Below, one piece after another: positions 22,478 through 31,070 of a stretch of DNA of 64,000 nt; position 1 is the stretch's first letter; the number at the start of each line of letters is the position of its first letter. The position numbers were made by a program, and so were the translations under genes. The notes under the pieces are model-generated. The model was not told the DNA's origin and did not search any database. It saw only the letters and a list, made by a program, of their open reading frames with translations. This DNA is from Variovorax sp. EL159 (GTDB taxonomy: Bacteria > Pseudomonadota > Gammaproteobacteria > Burkholderiales > Burkholderiaceae_C), in the NCBI RefSeq assembly GCF_900100965.1, contig NZ_FMUJ01000001.1:1226272-1290271 (forward strand), written 5' to 3'.

Positions 22478-24190
22478 GTGACGACAGACACTCATTTCCT
22501 GCCGCTGCTCGCGGACCGCGATCCCGATGCACCGCTCGCATGGCGCGCCGGCGCACCGGTGAGCACGCGGCAGTTCCTGGCCGACGTGGCCCGCTTCGCA
22601 CCGCTCCTGCCGGGCGAGGGACCGGCGGTCAATCTCTGCGTCGATCGCTATGCCTTTGCCGTGAGCCTGGGGGCCGCGCTGGTGCGAGGCCACGCGAGCC
22701 TGCTGCCACCCGATGCGCGCCCCGACACGCTCGCGCGGCTGCTCGAATCCGGCGGCACAAGCCTTTTCGCGCTCACCGACGACCCGAAGCTCCAGACGCC
22801 CGGCATGCGGCGCGTGCTGATCGAAGACCGCGCCGGCGATGCAACGGATGCAGGCGATAGCGCCGTGCCGTCGATCGACGGCGCCATGCACGCGGCCAGC
22901 CTGCTGACCTCCGGCTCGACTGGCGTGCCGCAGCCGCATGCCAAGACCTGGCGCACGCTGGTGGGCGACGTGGCGGTTGCCGTCAAGCGGTTGTGCAGGG
23001 TGCTCGAACGCCCGACCCTGGAAGGCGTGACGCTGGTCGCCACCGTGCCGGTGCAACACAGCTATGGTCTCGAGTCGTCGGTGCTGCTGGCCATGCTGGG
23101 CGGTGCCGCCTTCGAAAGCGGCCGACCATTCTTTCCGGCCGACGTGGCGCAGACGCTTGCCTCGGTGCCGCGCCCGCGCGCCCTGGTCACCACGCCGTTT
23201 CACCTCAAGACGCTGCTGCTGTCGGGCATCGAACTGCCGCCGGTCGACCTGATCCTGTCGGCCACCGCGCCGCTGTCGCCACAGCTCGCGCTGCAGGCCG
23301 AGCAGGCCATGGGCGGCGTGCTCCTTGAAATCTACGGCAGCACCGAATCCGGTCAGGTCGCCACGCGGCGCACCACCGAAAGCGAAGTCTGGGAAACCTT
23401 CGGCGACATCCGCGTCCATGCGGAGCCGGGCGAAGGCGATGGCCCCGAGCGCTTCATCTTCGAGGGCGACTTCATGCCCGAGCCGACGCCCATGGCCGAC
23501 GTGCTCGAGTTGCTCGACGAACGGCGCTTCCGACTGTTCGGCCGCGCCAACGACCTGATCCACGTGGCGGGCCGGCGCAGCTCGCTCGCCCACCTGAACT
23601 ACCACCTGAACAGCATTCCGGGCGTCGAAGACGGCGCCTTCTGGCTGCCCGACGAGGTGGCCGACGGCGTGGTGCGGCCGGTGGCGTTTGTCGTGGCGCC
23701 GACGCTTTCGGCGAACGAGATCATTGCTGCACTGCGACAACGCCTCGAACCCGTGTTCGTGCCGCGCCGCGTCATGCAGGTCAAGGCCTTCCCGCGCGAA
23801 GGCACGGGCAAGCTCACCGTGCGGGCGCTGCGCGAATTCGCGCTGGCCCAGCTCGCGGAAGACGACACGCCGGTTCAGATGGGCCTGGCCGTGCCGGCCG
23901 ACCACCCCGTTTTCGCGGGTCACTTCCCCGGCCAGCCGCTGCTTCCGGGCGCTCTGGTGCTGGCGGAGGTCATGGAAGCCATCCATCGGGTGCCTGCGCT
24001 GGTTGCGCGGCTGGGCGCGAATCCCACACTGGCGGCAGCCAAGTTCCTGGCACCCGTGCGGCCGGGGAGCACGCTCTCCATCGAGCTGCTTCCCGAAGCC
24101 GGAACCGGCCGTGGCGTGCGATTCGACGTGCGTTGCGACGGCGTCGTGGCTGTCAGTGGCCGATGGGTGGCTGTGCAAGAGTCGGCCTGA
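22478..24190 (+). CDS. Adenylating ligase fused to a hot-dog dehydratase domain
   Basis: A 570-residue protein starting at GTG. Residues 1 to about 455 are an AMP-forming acyl/aryl ligase: the phosphate-binding loop ASLLTSGSTGVPQPHAKTW and the adenine-site motif EIYGSTESGQVATRRT are clear, with a C-terminal lid domain (GTGKLTVRALREF). From about residue 468 a FabA/FabZ-like hot-dog domain follows, with the catalytic-type motif DHPVFAGHFPGQPLLPGALV. In aryl polyene systems these two activities (starter activation and 3-hydroxyacyl-ACP dehydration) are often separate genes. The stop overlaps the next start by one base (TGATG). Confidence 0.85.
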   Translation: MTTDTHFLPLLADRDPDAPLAWRAGAPVSTRQFLADVARFAPLLPGEGPAVNLCVDRYAFAVSLGAALVRGHASLLPPDARPDTLARLLESGGTSLFALTDDPKLQTPGMRRVLIEDRAGDATDAGDSAVPSIDGAMHAASLLTSGSTGVPQPHAKTWRTLVGDVAVAVKRLCRVLERPTLEGVTLVATVPVQHSYGLESSVLLAMLGGAAFESGRPFFPADVAQTLASVPRPRALVTTPFHLKTLLLSGIELPPVDLILSATAPLSPQLALQAEQAMGGVLLEIYGSTESGQVATRRTTESEVWETFGDIRVHAEPGEGDGPERFIFEGDFMPEPTPMADVLELLDERRFRLFGRANDLIHVAGRRSSLAHLNYHLNSIPGVEDGAFWLPDEVADGVVRPVAFVVAPTLSANEIIAALRQRLEPVFVPRRVMQVKAFPREGTGKLTVRALREFALAQLAEDDTPVQMGLAVPADHPVFAGHFPGQPLLPGALVLAEVMEAIHRVPALVARLGANPTLAAAKFLAPVRPGSTLSIELLPEAGTGRGVRFDVRCDGVVAVSGRWVAVQESA

Positions 24191-25200
24191 TGAAGCACAC
24201 CGACGCCGAGGCGCAGGCCGTCAACGAGGCCGCGCAGACCCACCAGGGGGCCGTGGTGCCCAAGGGCGACTGGACCCGTGCGCCCGAGCGCAGCAACATG
24301 CTGGCGCTGCGCTTCATCTGCCTGATGGCGCTGGTGTGCGGGCGCCGCATCACGCGGCTGCTGCTGCCGCCGATCAGCATCTACTTTCTTCTTTTCGCGC
24401 CCGCGCAGCGCCGGCACATCAAGCGCTACCTTTTCAGGGCCGTCGGCCCGCGGGCCGGGTGGATCGACGGCTACCGCCTGCTGCATGCCTTTTCTTCGAC
24501 GGTGCTCGACCGCGTGTACTTCCTGCGCGGCCGCATGGACCTGTTCAAGGTAACGGTCGAAGGCAACGCGCCGATCGACGCCGAAGTCGCGCAAGGGCGG
24601 GGCGCTTTCCTGCTCGGCGCCCACGTGGGCAGCTTCGAGGCCATGGGCGCGTGCAAGCAGCAGGTGCACCGGAACAACCTGCGCCTGGCGATGCTGATGT
24701 ACCCCGACAACGCGCAGCGCATCACGGCCATCCTCAACGCCATCGCCTTGCCCGAGCTGCGGCCCCACGTCATCGCGCTGGGGCGCCCGCATTCGATGCT
24801 CGCGCTGCGTGACTGGCTCGATGGCGGCGGCCTGGGCGGCATGCTGGCCGACCGCACGCTGCCCGGCAGCGAAGACCAGCCCGCGCACCAGCGCGGCAAC
24901 AACATCGTGCTGCCGTTCCTGGGCCAGCCGGCCAGCTTCAACGACGGCCCCTTCCGGCTGGCGGCTTTGCTGCGCCGCAAGGTGTTCTTCATGGCCGGCC
25001 TCTATGGCGGCGGTGCGCGCTACGATGTCCGCTTCGATCCGCTGGCCGATTTCGGCGAGCCGGTGTCCAGCGCCGCCGAGCGCGAGCAGCGCATCCGCGC
25101 GGCGCTCGAAGCCTATGTCGCCCGTCTGGAAGCGCTGTGTCGCGCCTATCCGTACAACTGGTTCAACTTTCATGATTTCTGGCTCGAAGATTCGGCTTGA
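24190..25200 (+). CDS. LpxL/HtrB-like acyltransferase of the aryl polyene-type locus
   Basis: A 336-residue protein of the lipid A lauroyl/myristoyl acyltransferase superfamily: the HX4(D/E) catalytic motif is GAHVGSFEAMGACKQQ. A hydrophobic segment (LLLPPISIYFLLFAPAQRRHIKRYLF) near residue 65 probably anchors it to the inner membrane. In pigment clusters such enzymes are thought to esterify the polyene to a lipid carrier. The ATG at 24190 overlaps the ligase stop; upstream frame sequence only shadows the ligase. The 3' end overlaps the LolA-like gene by 29 bases. Confidence 0.82.
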   Translation: MKHTDAEAQAVNEAAQTHQGAVVPKGDWTRAPERSNMLALRFICLMALVCGRRITRLLLPPISIYFLLFAPAQRRHIKRYLFRAVGPRAGWIDGYRLLHAFSSTVLDRVYFLRGRMDLFKVTVEGNAPIDAEVAQGRGAFLLGAHVGSFEAMGACKQQVHRNNLRLAMLMYPDNAQRITAILNAIALPELRPHVIALGRPHSMLALRDWLDGGGLGGMLADRTLPGSEDQPAHQRGNNIVLPFLGQPASFNDGPFRLAALLRRKVFFMAGLYGGGARYDVRFDPLADFGEPVSSAAEREQRIRAALEAYVARLEALCRAYPYNWFNFHDFWLEDSA

Positions 25201-25822
25201 CTGGCTCTGCAGGGCCGTGGTGCTGGCACTGGCGTTCTGCGCCATGCCGGCCTGGGCGGCGTTCGACCTGCCCGAGCTGATGGGCCTCCTGGCCAAGCAG
25301 AAGAGCGGCGAGGCCCGCTTCACCGAACAACGCTTCGTGCACGGCCTCGAAGGCCCGCTCGATGCCAGCGGCACGCTGAGCTTCGATGCACCCGACAAGC
25401 TGGTGCGCCGCACGCTGTCGCCGCGCATCGAGACGATGGCGGTCGAGGGCAACACGCTGACGCTGTCGCGCGGCGGACGCAACCGCACGCTGGCGCTGGA
25501 CAGCATGCCCGAGCTGCTCGGCCTGGTCGAAGCCATGCGCGGCACGCTGACTGGCGACGGCGCCACGCTGCAACGCTACTTCAAGAGCACGGTGACGGGC
25601 GCGCCGACCAAGTGGACGCTCGACCTCACGCCCCTGGACAGCCGGCTGGCCGCGCAGGTGCGCAGCATCCGCATCAGCGGTCGCGCGAGCGACGTGCTCG
25701 GGCTCGAAATGGAATTCGTCGGCGGTGACCGCTCGGTCATGAACATCTCGCCGAACGCGCCTGCGGCCGTGCCAACCAACGCGGCCCCGTCCGGCTCGGC
25801 GGCGGGACGCACCACGCCGTGA
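25172..25822 (+). CDS. LolA-like outer-membrane lipoprotein carrier protein
   Basis: A 216-residue periplasmic protein. The signal peptide is clear (RLDWLCRAVVLALAFCAMPAWAAFDLP) and fixes the start at ATG 25172, inside the 3' end of the acyltransferase gene. The mature part has the LolA-type sequence LMGLLAKQKSGEARFTEQRFVHGLEGPLDASGTLSFDAPDKLVRRTLSPRIETM. LolA-like proteins accompany MMPL exporters in aryl polyene clusters and are believed to carry the lipidated pigment across the periplasm. The stop overlaps the GTG of the exporter gene (GTGA). Confidence 0.82.
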   Translation: MISGSKIRLDWLCRAVVLALAFCAMPAWAAFDLPELMGLLAKQKSGEARFTEQRFVHGLEGPLDASGTLSFDAPDKLVRRTLSPRIETMAVEGNTLTLSRGGRNRTLALDSMPELLGLVEAMRGTLTGDGATLQRYFKSTVTGAPTKWTLDLTPLDSRLAAQVRSIRISGRASDVLGLEMEFVGGDRSVMNISPNAPAAVPTNAAPSGSAAGRTTP

Positions 25823-28212
25823 CGACGCAGCAGGCGGGCGGTCCGCCGGGCTGGCGGCGCAGGGCGGTGGTGTTGGTGGCGTGGTTGCTGGTGCTGCTGT
25901 GCGGCGCCATGGTCATCGCCCGCACGCAGATCGGCGCCGACCTCTCGGCCTTCCTGCCCAAGAGCCCCGACCTGCGCCAGCGTGTGCTGATCGAGCAGCT
26001 GCAAAGCGGCGTTGCCTCGCGCACGCTGATGCTGGGCGTCGAAGGCGGCAGCAGCGCCGAGCAGCGTGCCGTCGTGTCCCGCGCGGTCGGCAAGGCGATG
26101 CGCGAGAGCCAGCTCTTCGACCTGATCCAGAACGGCGATGTCGGCGACTGGAGCGAGGCAGGCACCTGGGTGTTCGACCACCGCTACCAGCTGTCGCCCG
26201 GCGTCACGCCCGCGCAGTTCACCGCCGCCGGCCTGCGCGATGCGATCAACGAAACACTGTCGATGCTCGGTACGCCGGCCGGCAATGTCATCAAGCCATT
26301 TCTCGATCGCGATCCGACCGGTGAAACGCAGCGCATCGCGATGGAACTGGTGCCCGCCAGCGCGCCGCGCAGCGAAGACGGCGTCTGGATGTCGCGCACC
26401 GCGCCGCGCGCGCTAATGATCGCCACCACGCGCGCCGCCGGCAGCGACCTCGACGCGCAGGCCGTGGCCATCGCGAAGGTGCATGCCGCCTTCGATGCCG
26501 CCACGCGCGACATGGGCGAAGCGAAGCCGACGCTGCTGTTGAGCGGACCGCCGGTGTTCTCGGTGATGAGCCGCGACAAGATCAAGACCGAGGCCATCCA
26601 CCTCGCCATCGTGGGCGGCATCGTGATGGGCGGGCTGTTGTTGCTGGCCTTCGCTTCGCCGCGCGCCCTGGTCATCGCCTTCCTGCCGGTGGCCACCGGT
26701 GTGGTGATCGGCACTGCCACCGTGAGCCTCGTGTTCGGCTCCGTCCACGGCCTGACGCTGGGCTTTGGCAGCACGCTGATCGGCGAGACGGTCGACTACG
26801 CCATCTACTACCTGATCCAGGCCCGTGGCGCCGCCGTGGCCGGCACCGGCTGGCGACGCTGGCGCGAGGTGCACTGGCCCACGGTGCGGCTCGGACTGCT
26901 GACCTCGGTGTGCGGCTTTGCTGCGCTGGTGTTCTCGGGCTTTCCGGGGCTGGCGCAACTGGGTGTGTTCTCCATCGCTGGGCTGGTGTCCGCCGCGCTG
27001 GCCACGCGCTACGTGTTGCCGATGCTCGCGCCTGATGGCGCCACCGGCATGGGCATGCGCCGCCACATGGCGAAGGCTGCCGGCGTGCTGGTGCGCGGGC
27101 TGCCGCGCCTGCGCTGGCCGCTGGCCGCGCTCGGCGTGGCCGCGCTCGGGCTGGTGCTGTGGCAGGGCGGCCATCTGTGGCGTGCCGACCTGGGCGCGAT
27201 GAGCCCCGTGCCCAAGGCCGCCCAGCAGCTGGATGAAATGCTGCGCAACGACATCGGCGCCAGCGACGGCGGCGTGCTGGTCGTGGCCTACGGCGACGAC
27301 GAGCAGGCCGCGCTGCGCAACACCGAAGCTGCCGCCTCGCGCCTCGACGCGCTGGTGGACAAGGGCGAGCTCGTCGGCTACGAGGCCGTCACGCGCGTGC
27401 TGCCGAGCGTGGCCGCGCAAACGGCACGCCTTGGCAGCCTGCCGGACGGCGACACGCTGCGCACCCACCTGGCCGAAGCCACGCAGGGCCTGCCTTTGCC
27501 GGCATCGCGGCTCGGGCCGTTCCTGGCCGATGTCGAGGCCGCGCGCAAGCTCGCGCCGGTGCAGCGGGCGGACCTCGTCGGCGGCCCGCTCGGCTCGGTG
27601 GTCAACACCTTGATGTACCAGCGCCCCGGTGGTGGCTGGTCGACGCTGGTCGTGCTCCACCCCGGCACGACTTTCGACCAAGGCCGGCTCGAAGCTGCGT
27701 TGGCAGGCTTGCCTGATGTGCAGGTGGTCGATGTCGGCCGCGAACTCGCGGGCCTCTACCAGCGCTACTTGCACGAGGCGTTCGTCCAGGTGCTGCTGGG
27801 TGCGCTGGCGGTGGTCGTGCTGCTCGGCATCTACCTACGTTCGTGGCGCCGTCTGTTGGCCGTGTGCCAGCCGCTGGTGTTTGCGGTGATGCTCACGCTG
27901 GGCGGCATGGCCGTCATGCAGGCGGCGCTCGGCATCCTGCACCTGGTGGGGCTGCTGCTGATCGTGGCGGTGGGCTCGAACTACGCGCTGTTCTTCGACC
28001 AGTTGCGCACGACAGGGCGGGCCGATGAAGACACGCTGGCGTCGCTGATGCTGGCCAACCTGACGACGGTGGTGTCGTTCGGGCTGATCGCGATCTCGGA
28101 CATTCCGGCGCTGTCGTCCATCGGCCGCGTGGTTGCGCCGGGGGCGTTGCTGGCGCTGCTGCTGTCGGCTGCGTTCGCACGACATGTGGCGCCGTCGAAG
28201 GCGCAGGGCTGA
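25819..28212 (+). CDS. MMPL/RND-family exporter
   Basis: A 797-residue inner-membrane transporter starting at GTG. It has two six-helix halves with large periplasmic loops: the first membrane helix at about 14-32 (VVLVAWLLVLLCGAMVIARTQIGADLSAFLP), a bundle at about 255-400 (LAIVGGIVMGGLLLLAFASPRALVIAFLPVATGVVIG; GFGSTLIGETVDYAIYYLIQ), and a matching C-terminal bundle (VGLLLIVAVGSNYALFFDQLRTTG). This is the MMPL family of proton-driven lipid/pigment exporters. Its place after LolA matches aryl polyene and xanthomonadin loci. Confidence 0.9.
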   Translation: MTTQQAGGPPGWRRRAVVLVAWLLVLLCGAMVIARTQIGADLSAFLPKSPDLRQRVLIEQLQSGVASRTLMLGVEGGSSAEQRAVVSRAVGKAMRESQLFDLIQNGDVGDWSEAGTWVFDHRYQLSPGVTPAQFTAAGLRDAINETLSMLGTPAGNVIKPFLDRDPTGETQRIAMELVPASAPRSEDGVWMSRTAPRALMIATTRAAGSDLDAQAVAIAKVHAAFDAATRDMGEAKPTLLLSGPPVFSVMSRDKIKTEAIHLAIVGGIVMGGLLLLAFASPRALVIAFLPVATGVVIGTATVSLVFGSVHGLTLGFGSTLIGETVDYAIYYLIQARGAAVAGTGWRRWREVHWPTVRLGLLTSVCGFAALVFSGFPGLAQLGVFSIAGLVSAALATRYVLPMLAPDGATGMGMRRHMAKAAGVLVRGLPRLRWPLAALGVAALGLVLWQGGHLWRADLGAMSPVPKAAQQLDEMLRNDIGASDGGVLVVAYGDDEQAALRNTEAAASRLDALVDKGELVGYEAVTRVLPSVAAQTARLGSLPDGDTLRTHLAEATQGLPLPASRLGPFLADVEAARKLAPVQRADLVGGPLGSVVNTLMYQRPGGGWSTLVVLHPGTTFDQGRLEAALAGLPDVQVVDVGRELAGLYQRYLHEAFVQVLLGALAVVVLLGIYLRSWRRLLAVCQPLVFAVMLTLGGMAVMQAALGILHLVGLLLIVAVGSNYALFFDQLRTTGRADEDTLASLMLANLTTVVSFGLIAISDIPALSSIGRVVAPGALLALLLSAAFARHVAPSKAQG

Positions 28213-29054
28213 TGGGAAAATCCGCCCCGATGTCTTCTTCCGCCTCCGCACCATCCGAATCGTGGCCCTGGCCGCCGGCCATGCGCGCCAGCGCGGCGTG
28301 GCATGTGGCCGCCATCGGCGCGGGCGTGTTGGTGCCGGGTGCGTGGCCGTGGGCCATCGGCGCCATCGTGCTGAACCATGCGCTGATCACCGGTGCCGGG
28401 TTGACGCCCCGCAGCAACCTGCTGGGACCCAACGTCACGCGGCTGCCCGAAGCGGCCGCCGCACGACGCGAAGTGGCGATCACCATCGACGACGGGCCCG
28501 AGCCCGAGGTCACCCCCCAGGTGCTCGACCTGCTGGACGCCCACGGTCAGCGCGCCACCTTTTTCTGCATTGCCGAGCGCGTGCTGGCACACCCCGAGTT
28601 GGCGCGCGAGATCGTGGCGCGGGGCCACAGCATCCAGAACCACACGGCGCAGCACCGGCATAACTTTTCTTTTCTGGGGCCGCGCGGCTTTGCCAAGGAA
28701 ATCGCGCGGGCACAGGACATCCTGACCGAAGTCACCGGCCAGCGCCCGACCTGCTTTCGCGCGCCCGCCGGCCTGCGCAACCCTTTTCTCGAACCCGTGC
28801 TGCATCGCCTGGGCCTGTCGCTCGTGAGCTGGACGCGCCGCGGCTTCGATACGCGCGAAGGCGATGCCGCCAAGGTGATGGCGCGCCTCGGCCGCAACCT
28901 GCAGGCGCGCGACATCCTGTTGCTGCACGACGGCAACGCCGCGCGCACCGCCGAAGGAAAACCCGTTTTGCTGGAGGTATTGCCCTTGTTGCTCGAACGC
29001 CTGCGCGCCGATGGATTGCGCGCCGTCACCCTGCCCGAAGGACTCAAGCCATGA
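28212..29054 (+). CDS. Polysaccharide deacetylase (NodB-type) family protein
   Basis: A 280-residue protein. After one or two N-terminal hydrophobic segments (WHVAAIGAGVLVPGAWPWAIGAIVLNHALIT) it has a NodB homology domain: motif 1 REVAITIDDGPEPEVTPQVLDLL, motif 2 GHSIQNHTAQH (two metal-ligand histidines), motif 3 RPTCFRAPAGLRN and a C-terminal DILLLHDGN. Catalytic residues of a metal-dependent carbohydrate-ester deacetylase appear present. Its partner substrate in a pigment locus is not known. Overlaps its neighbours by 1 and 4 bases, so it is clearly part of the operon. Confidence 0.82.
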   Translation: MGKSAPMSSSASAPSESWPWPPAMRASAAWHVAAIGAGVLVPGAWPWAIGAIVLNHALITGAGLTPRSNLLGPNVTRLPEAAAARREVAITIDDGPEPEVTPQVLDLLDAHGQRATFFCIAERVLAHPELAREIVARGHSIQNHTAQHRHNFSFLGPRGFAKEIARAQDILTEVTGQRPTCFRAPAGLRNPFLEPVLHRLGLSLVSWTRRGFDTREGDAAKVMARLGRNLQARDILLLHDGNAARTAEGKPVLLEVLPLLLERLRADGLRAVTLPEGLKP

Positions 29055-29818
29055 GCGCGGTGATGTCGTCGGCATCCACCGACACCGCGTGGCGTGAACT
29101 GCACGAGGCCGCCACGGTTCCGTACAAGAAGGGCGGCAGCTTCGCCTGGCATTTCGCGCGCGGCAAGCTGGGGCGCGATCCGGTGTTTCGCGGGCTGCTG
29201 GAGCGCGGCCTGGTCGGCGCGCAGCACCAGCGCGTGGTCGACATCGGTTGCGGGCAGGGCCTTTTCGCGAGCCTGCTGGCGTCGATGAGCGCGATGCAGA
29301 AAAAGGGCCGCTGGCCGTCGTCGTGGTCCACCACGCCGGCCGCCGCCGATTACACCGGCATCGAGCTGATGCCGAAGGATGTGGCGCGCGCACAGGCCTC
29401 CATCGGCCATCTGCAGCCCACGCCCCAACTGGTGTGCGGCGACATGTGCTCGGCAGCCTTGCCGGACTGCGACCTTGTGGTGATCCTCGACGTGCTGCAC
29501 TACGTAGACCTCGAAGCGCAAGAGGGCGTGCTGCAGCGCGTGCGCAGCGCACTGGCAGGTGGCGGCAATCCGCAAGCCCGATTGCTGCTGCGCGTGGGCG
29601 ATGCATCGAGCCGGCGCGGCTTTGCGATCAGCCAGTGGGTCGATCGCACGGTGACGCGCATCCGCGGCCACAAGGTTTCGCCGACATGGGGCCGGCCATT
29701 GGCCGACTGGAAGGCGCTGCTGCAGCGCCTCGGGTTCCGCGTGCAGAGCATTCCGATGAGCGAAGGCACACCCTTCGCGAACGTGCTGCTGGTGGCCGAC
29801 CTGGAGGCGGCTGCATGA
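29051..29818 (+). CDS. Class I SAM-dependent methyltransferase of the pigment locus
   Basis: A 255-residue protein with methyltransferase motif I RVVDIGCGQGLFASLLASM (about residues 59-77) and a following ELMPKDVARAQASIGHLQPTPQLVCGDMCSAALPDCDLVVILDVLHYVDLEAQEGVL. The aryl head groups of many aryl polyenes are methylated, so an O- or C-methyltransferase role on the head group is plausible; this is an inference. It overlaps the deacetylase by 4 bases and the next gene by 4 bases. Confidence 0.8.
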   Translation: MSAVMSSASTDTAWRELHEAATVPYKKGGSFAWHFARGKLGRDPVFRGLLERGLVGAQHQRVVDIGCGQGLFASLLASMSAMQKKGRWPSSWSTTPAAADYTGIELMPKDVARAQASIGHLQPTPQLVCGDMCSAALPDCDLVVILDVLHYVDLEAQEGVLQRVRSALAGGGNPQARLLLRVGDASSRRGFAISQWVDRTVTRIRGHKVSPTWGRPLADWKALLQRLGFRVQSIPMSEGTPFANVLLVADLEAAA

Positions 29819-30288
29819 GCGCACCCCAGACGCTCGACCGCGCAGGCATCGCGCTGCGCATTCCGCACAGCGGCAGCATGTGTCTGCTGGAGCGGCTCGA
29901 AAGCTGGGATGCCGACGCGATCCACTGCAGTACCACGACGCACGCGGATGCGAGCAACCCGTTGCGCACTGCGGGGGGATTGCTGGCGCCGAACGCGATC
30001 GAATACGCCGCGCAGGCAATGGCACTGCACGGCGGCCTGCTGGCCGCTGAAGGCAGCACGCCTTCGGCCGGCTTCCTGGCGAGCGCCCGCAACGTGAAGC
30101 TGTCCGTGGCGCGGCTCGACGACATTGCTGGCGCATTGCAGGTGCAGGCCAGGCGCCTGTCGGGCGACGAACGCCAGATTCTTTATGAGTTCACGGTGAA
30201 GGCCGACGACGGCCGCATGCTGGCCGAAGGCCGCGCCGTGGTGGTCCTGAACACGCCGCTGGCAGCAGAAAGCACAACCCCGTCATGA
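29815..30288 (+). CDS. 3-hydroxyacyl-ACP dehydratase (hot-dog fold, ApeP-like)
   Basis: A 157-residue FabZ/ApeP-like protein. It begins GIALRIPHSGSMCLLERLESWDADAIHCSTTTHADASNPLRTAGGLLAPNAIEYAAQAMALHGGL, the typical hot-dog layout with the substrate-site segment and central helix. Together with the hot-dog domain fused to the ligase (22478-24190) it gives the locus two dehydratase-type domains, as is common in aryl polyene clusters. The upstream part of this open frame only shadows the methyltransferase; ATG at 29815 is the natural start. Confidence 0.8.
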   Translation: MSAPQTLDRAGIALRIPHSGSMCLLERLESWDADAIHCSTTTHADASNPLRTAGGLLAPNAIEYAAQAMALHGGLLAAEGSTPSAGFLASARNVKLSVARLDDIAGALQVQARRLSGDERQILYEFTVKADDGRMLAEGRAVVVLNTPLAAESTTPS

Positions 30289-31016
30289 GTCTCGAAGGAA
30301 AACGCGCGCTGATCACGGGCGCAAGCGGTGCGCTCGGCGCCGCCATGGCCGAGCGTTTCGCACGCGATGGCGCCACGGTGCTGCTGCACGCGAATTCGCG
30401 GCCGGAATCGATCGAGCAACTGGCGGCGACCATCACCGCGGCGGGCGGCAAGGCGGAATGCCATGTGTTCGACCTGCGCAGCGACGAGGCCTGCGCGGCC
30501 GCGTGCACGCGCATGCTGGAAGGCGGCCCGATCCAGATCCTGGTCAACAACGCGGGTGTGCATGACGACGCGGTGTTGCCGGGCATGCGCGCGGAGCAGT
30601 GGCACAAGGTGATCGATGTGTCGCTCAACGGGTTCTTCCGCGTCACGCAGCCTTTGCTGCTGCCGATGATGCGGACGCGCTGGGGGCGCATCCTGAATAT
30701 CTCTTCGGTGGCCGCGATTGCGGGCAACCGCGGGCAGGTCAACTATGCGGCCGCGAAGGGGGCGCTGAACAGCGCGACCAAGGCCCTGTCACTCGAGGTC
30801 GCTTCGCGCGGAGTCACGGTCAATGCGATCGCGCCGGGGATCATTGCGTCGCCGATGGCCGAGGCCGTGTTCGATGCGGCGCTCATCAACCAGATGGTGC
30901 CCGTGAAGAGGGCGGGCACGCCCGAGGAAGTGGCTGCGCTGGCGGCCTTTCTCGTGGGGAACGAGGCGGCCTATATCACGGGGCAGGTGATCTCCATCAA
31001 TGGCGGAATGATCTGA
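30285..31016 (+). CDS. fabG: 3-oxoacyl-ACP reductase, FabG family
   Basis: A 243-residue short-chain dehydrogenase/reductase. The nucleotide-binding motif is ALITGASGALGAAMAERF, followed by LVNNAGVHDD and the catalytic Ser-Tyr-Lys set in ISSVAAIAGNRGQVNYAAAKGALNSATKAL. It ends AYITGQVISINGGMI, as FabG proteins do. It reduces the 3-oxo group in each round of chain extension; here the likely chain is the polyene. It is the last gene of the plus-strand operon and is followed by a hairpin between convergent genes. Confidence 0.9.
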   Translation: MSLEGKRALITGASGALGAAMAERFARDGATVLLHANSRPESIEQLAATITAAGGKAECHVFDLRSDEACAAACTRMLEGGPIQILVNNAGVHDDAVLPGMRAEQWHKVIDVSLNGFFRVTQPLLLPMMRTRWGRILNISSVAAIAGNRGQVNYAAAKGALNSATKALSLEVASRGVTVNAIAPGIIASPMAEAVFDAALINQMVPVKRAGTPEEVAALAAFLVGNEAAYITGQVISINGGMI

Positions 31017-31017
31017 A

Positions 31018-31061
31018 GCCTTGATTGTCGGGCGCGCACAGCGGGCGCCCCTCATCAAGGC
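31018..31061. terminator. Bidirectional hairpin between convergent pigment operons
   Basis: GCCTTGAT (31018-31025) pairs perfectly with ATCAAGGC (31054-31061), and the inner G+C-rich part (GGGCGC with GCGCCC) extends the stem. It lies 1 base after the fabG stop and 10 bases before the end of the minus-strand glycosyltransferase, the right position for a two-way terminator; there is no long T run. Confidence 0.55.
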
Positions 31062-31070
31062 AAAGCCGCC

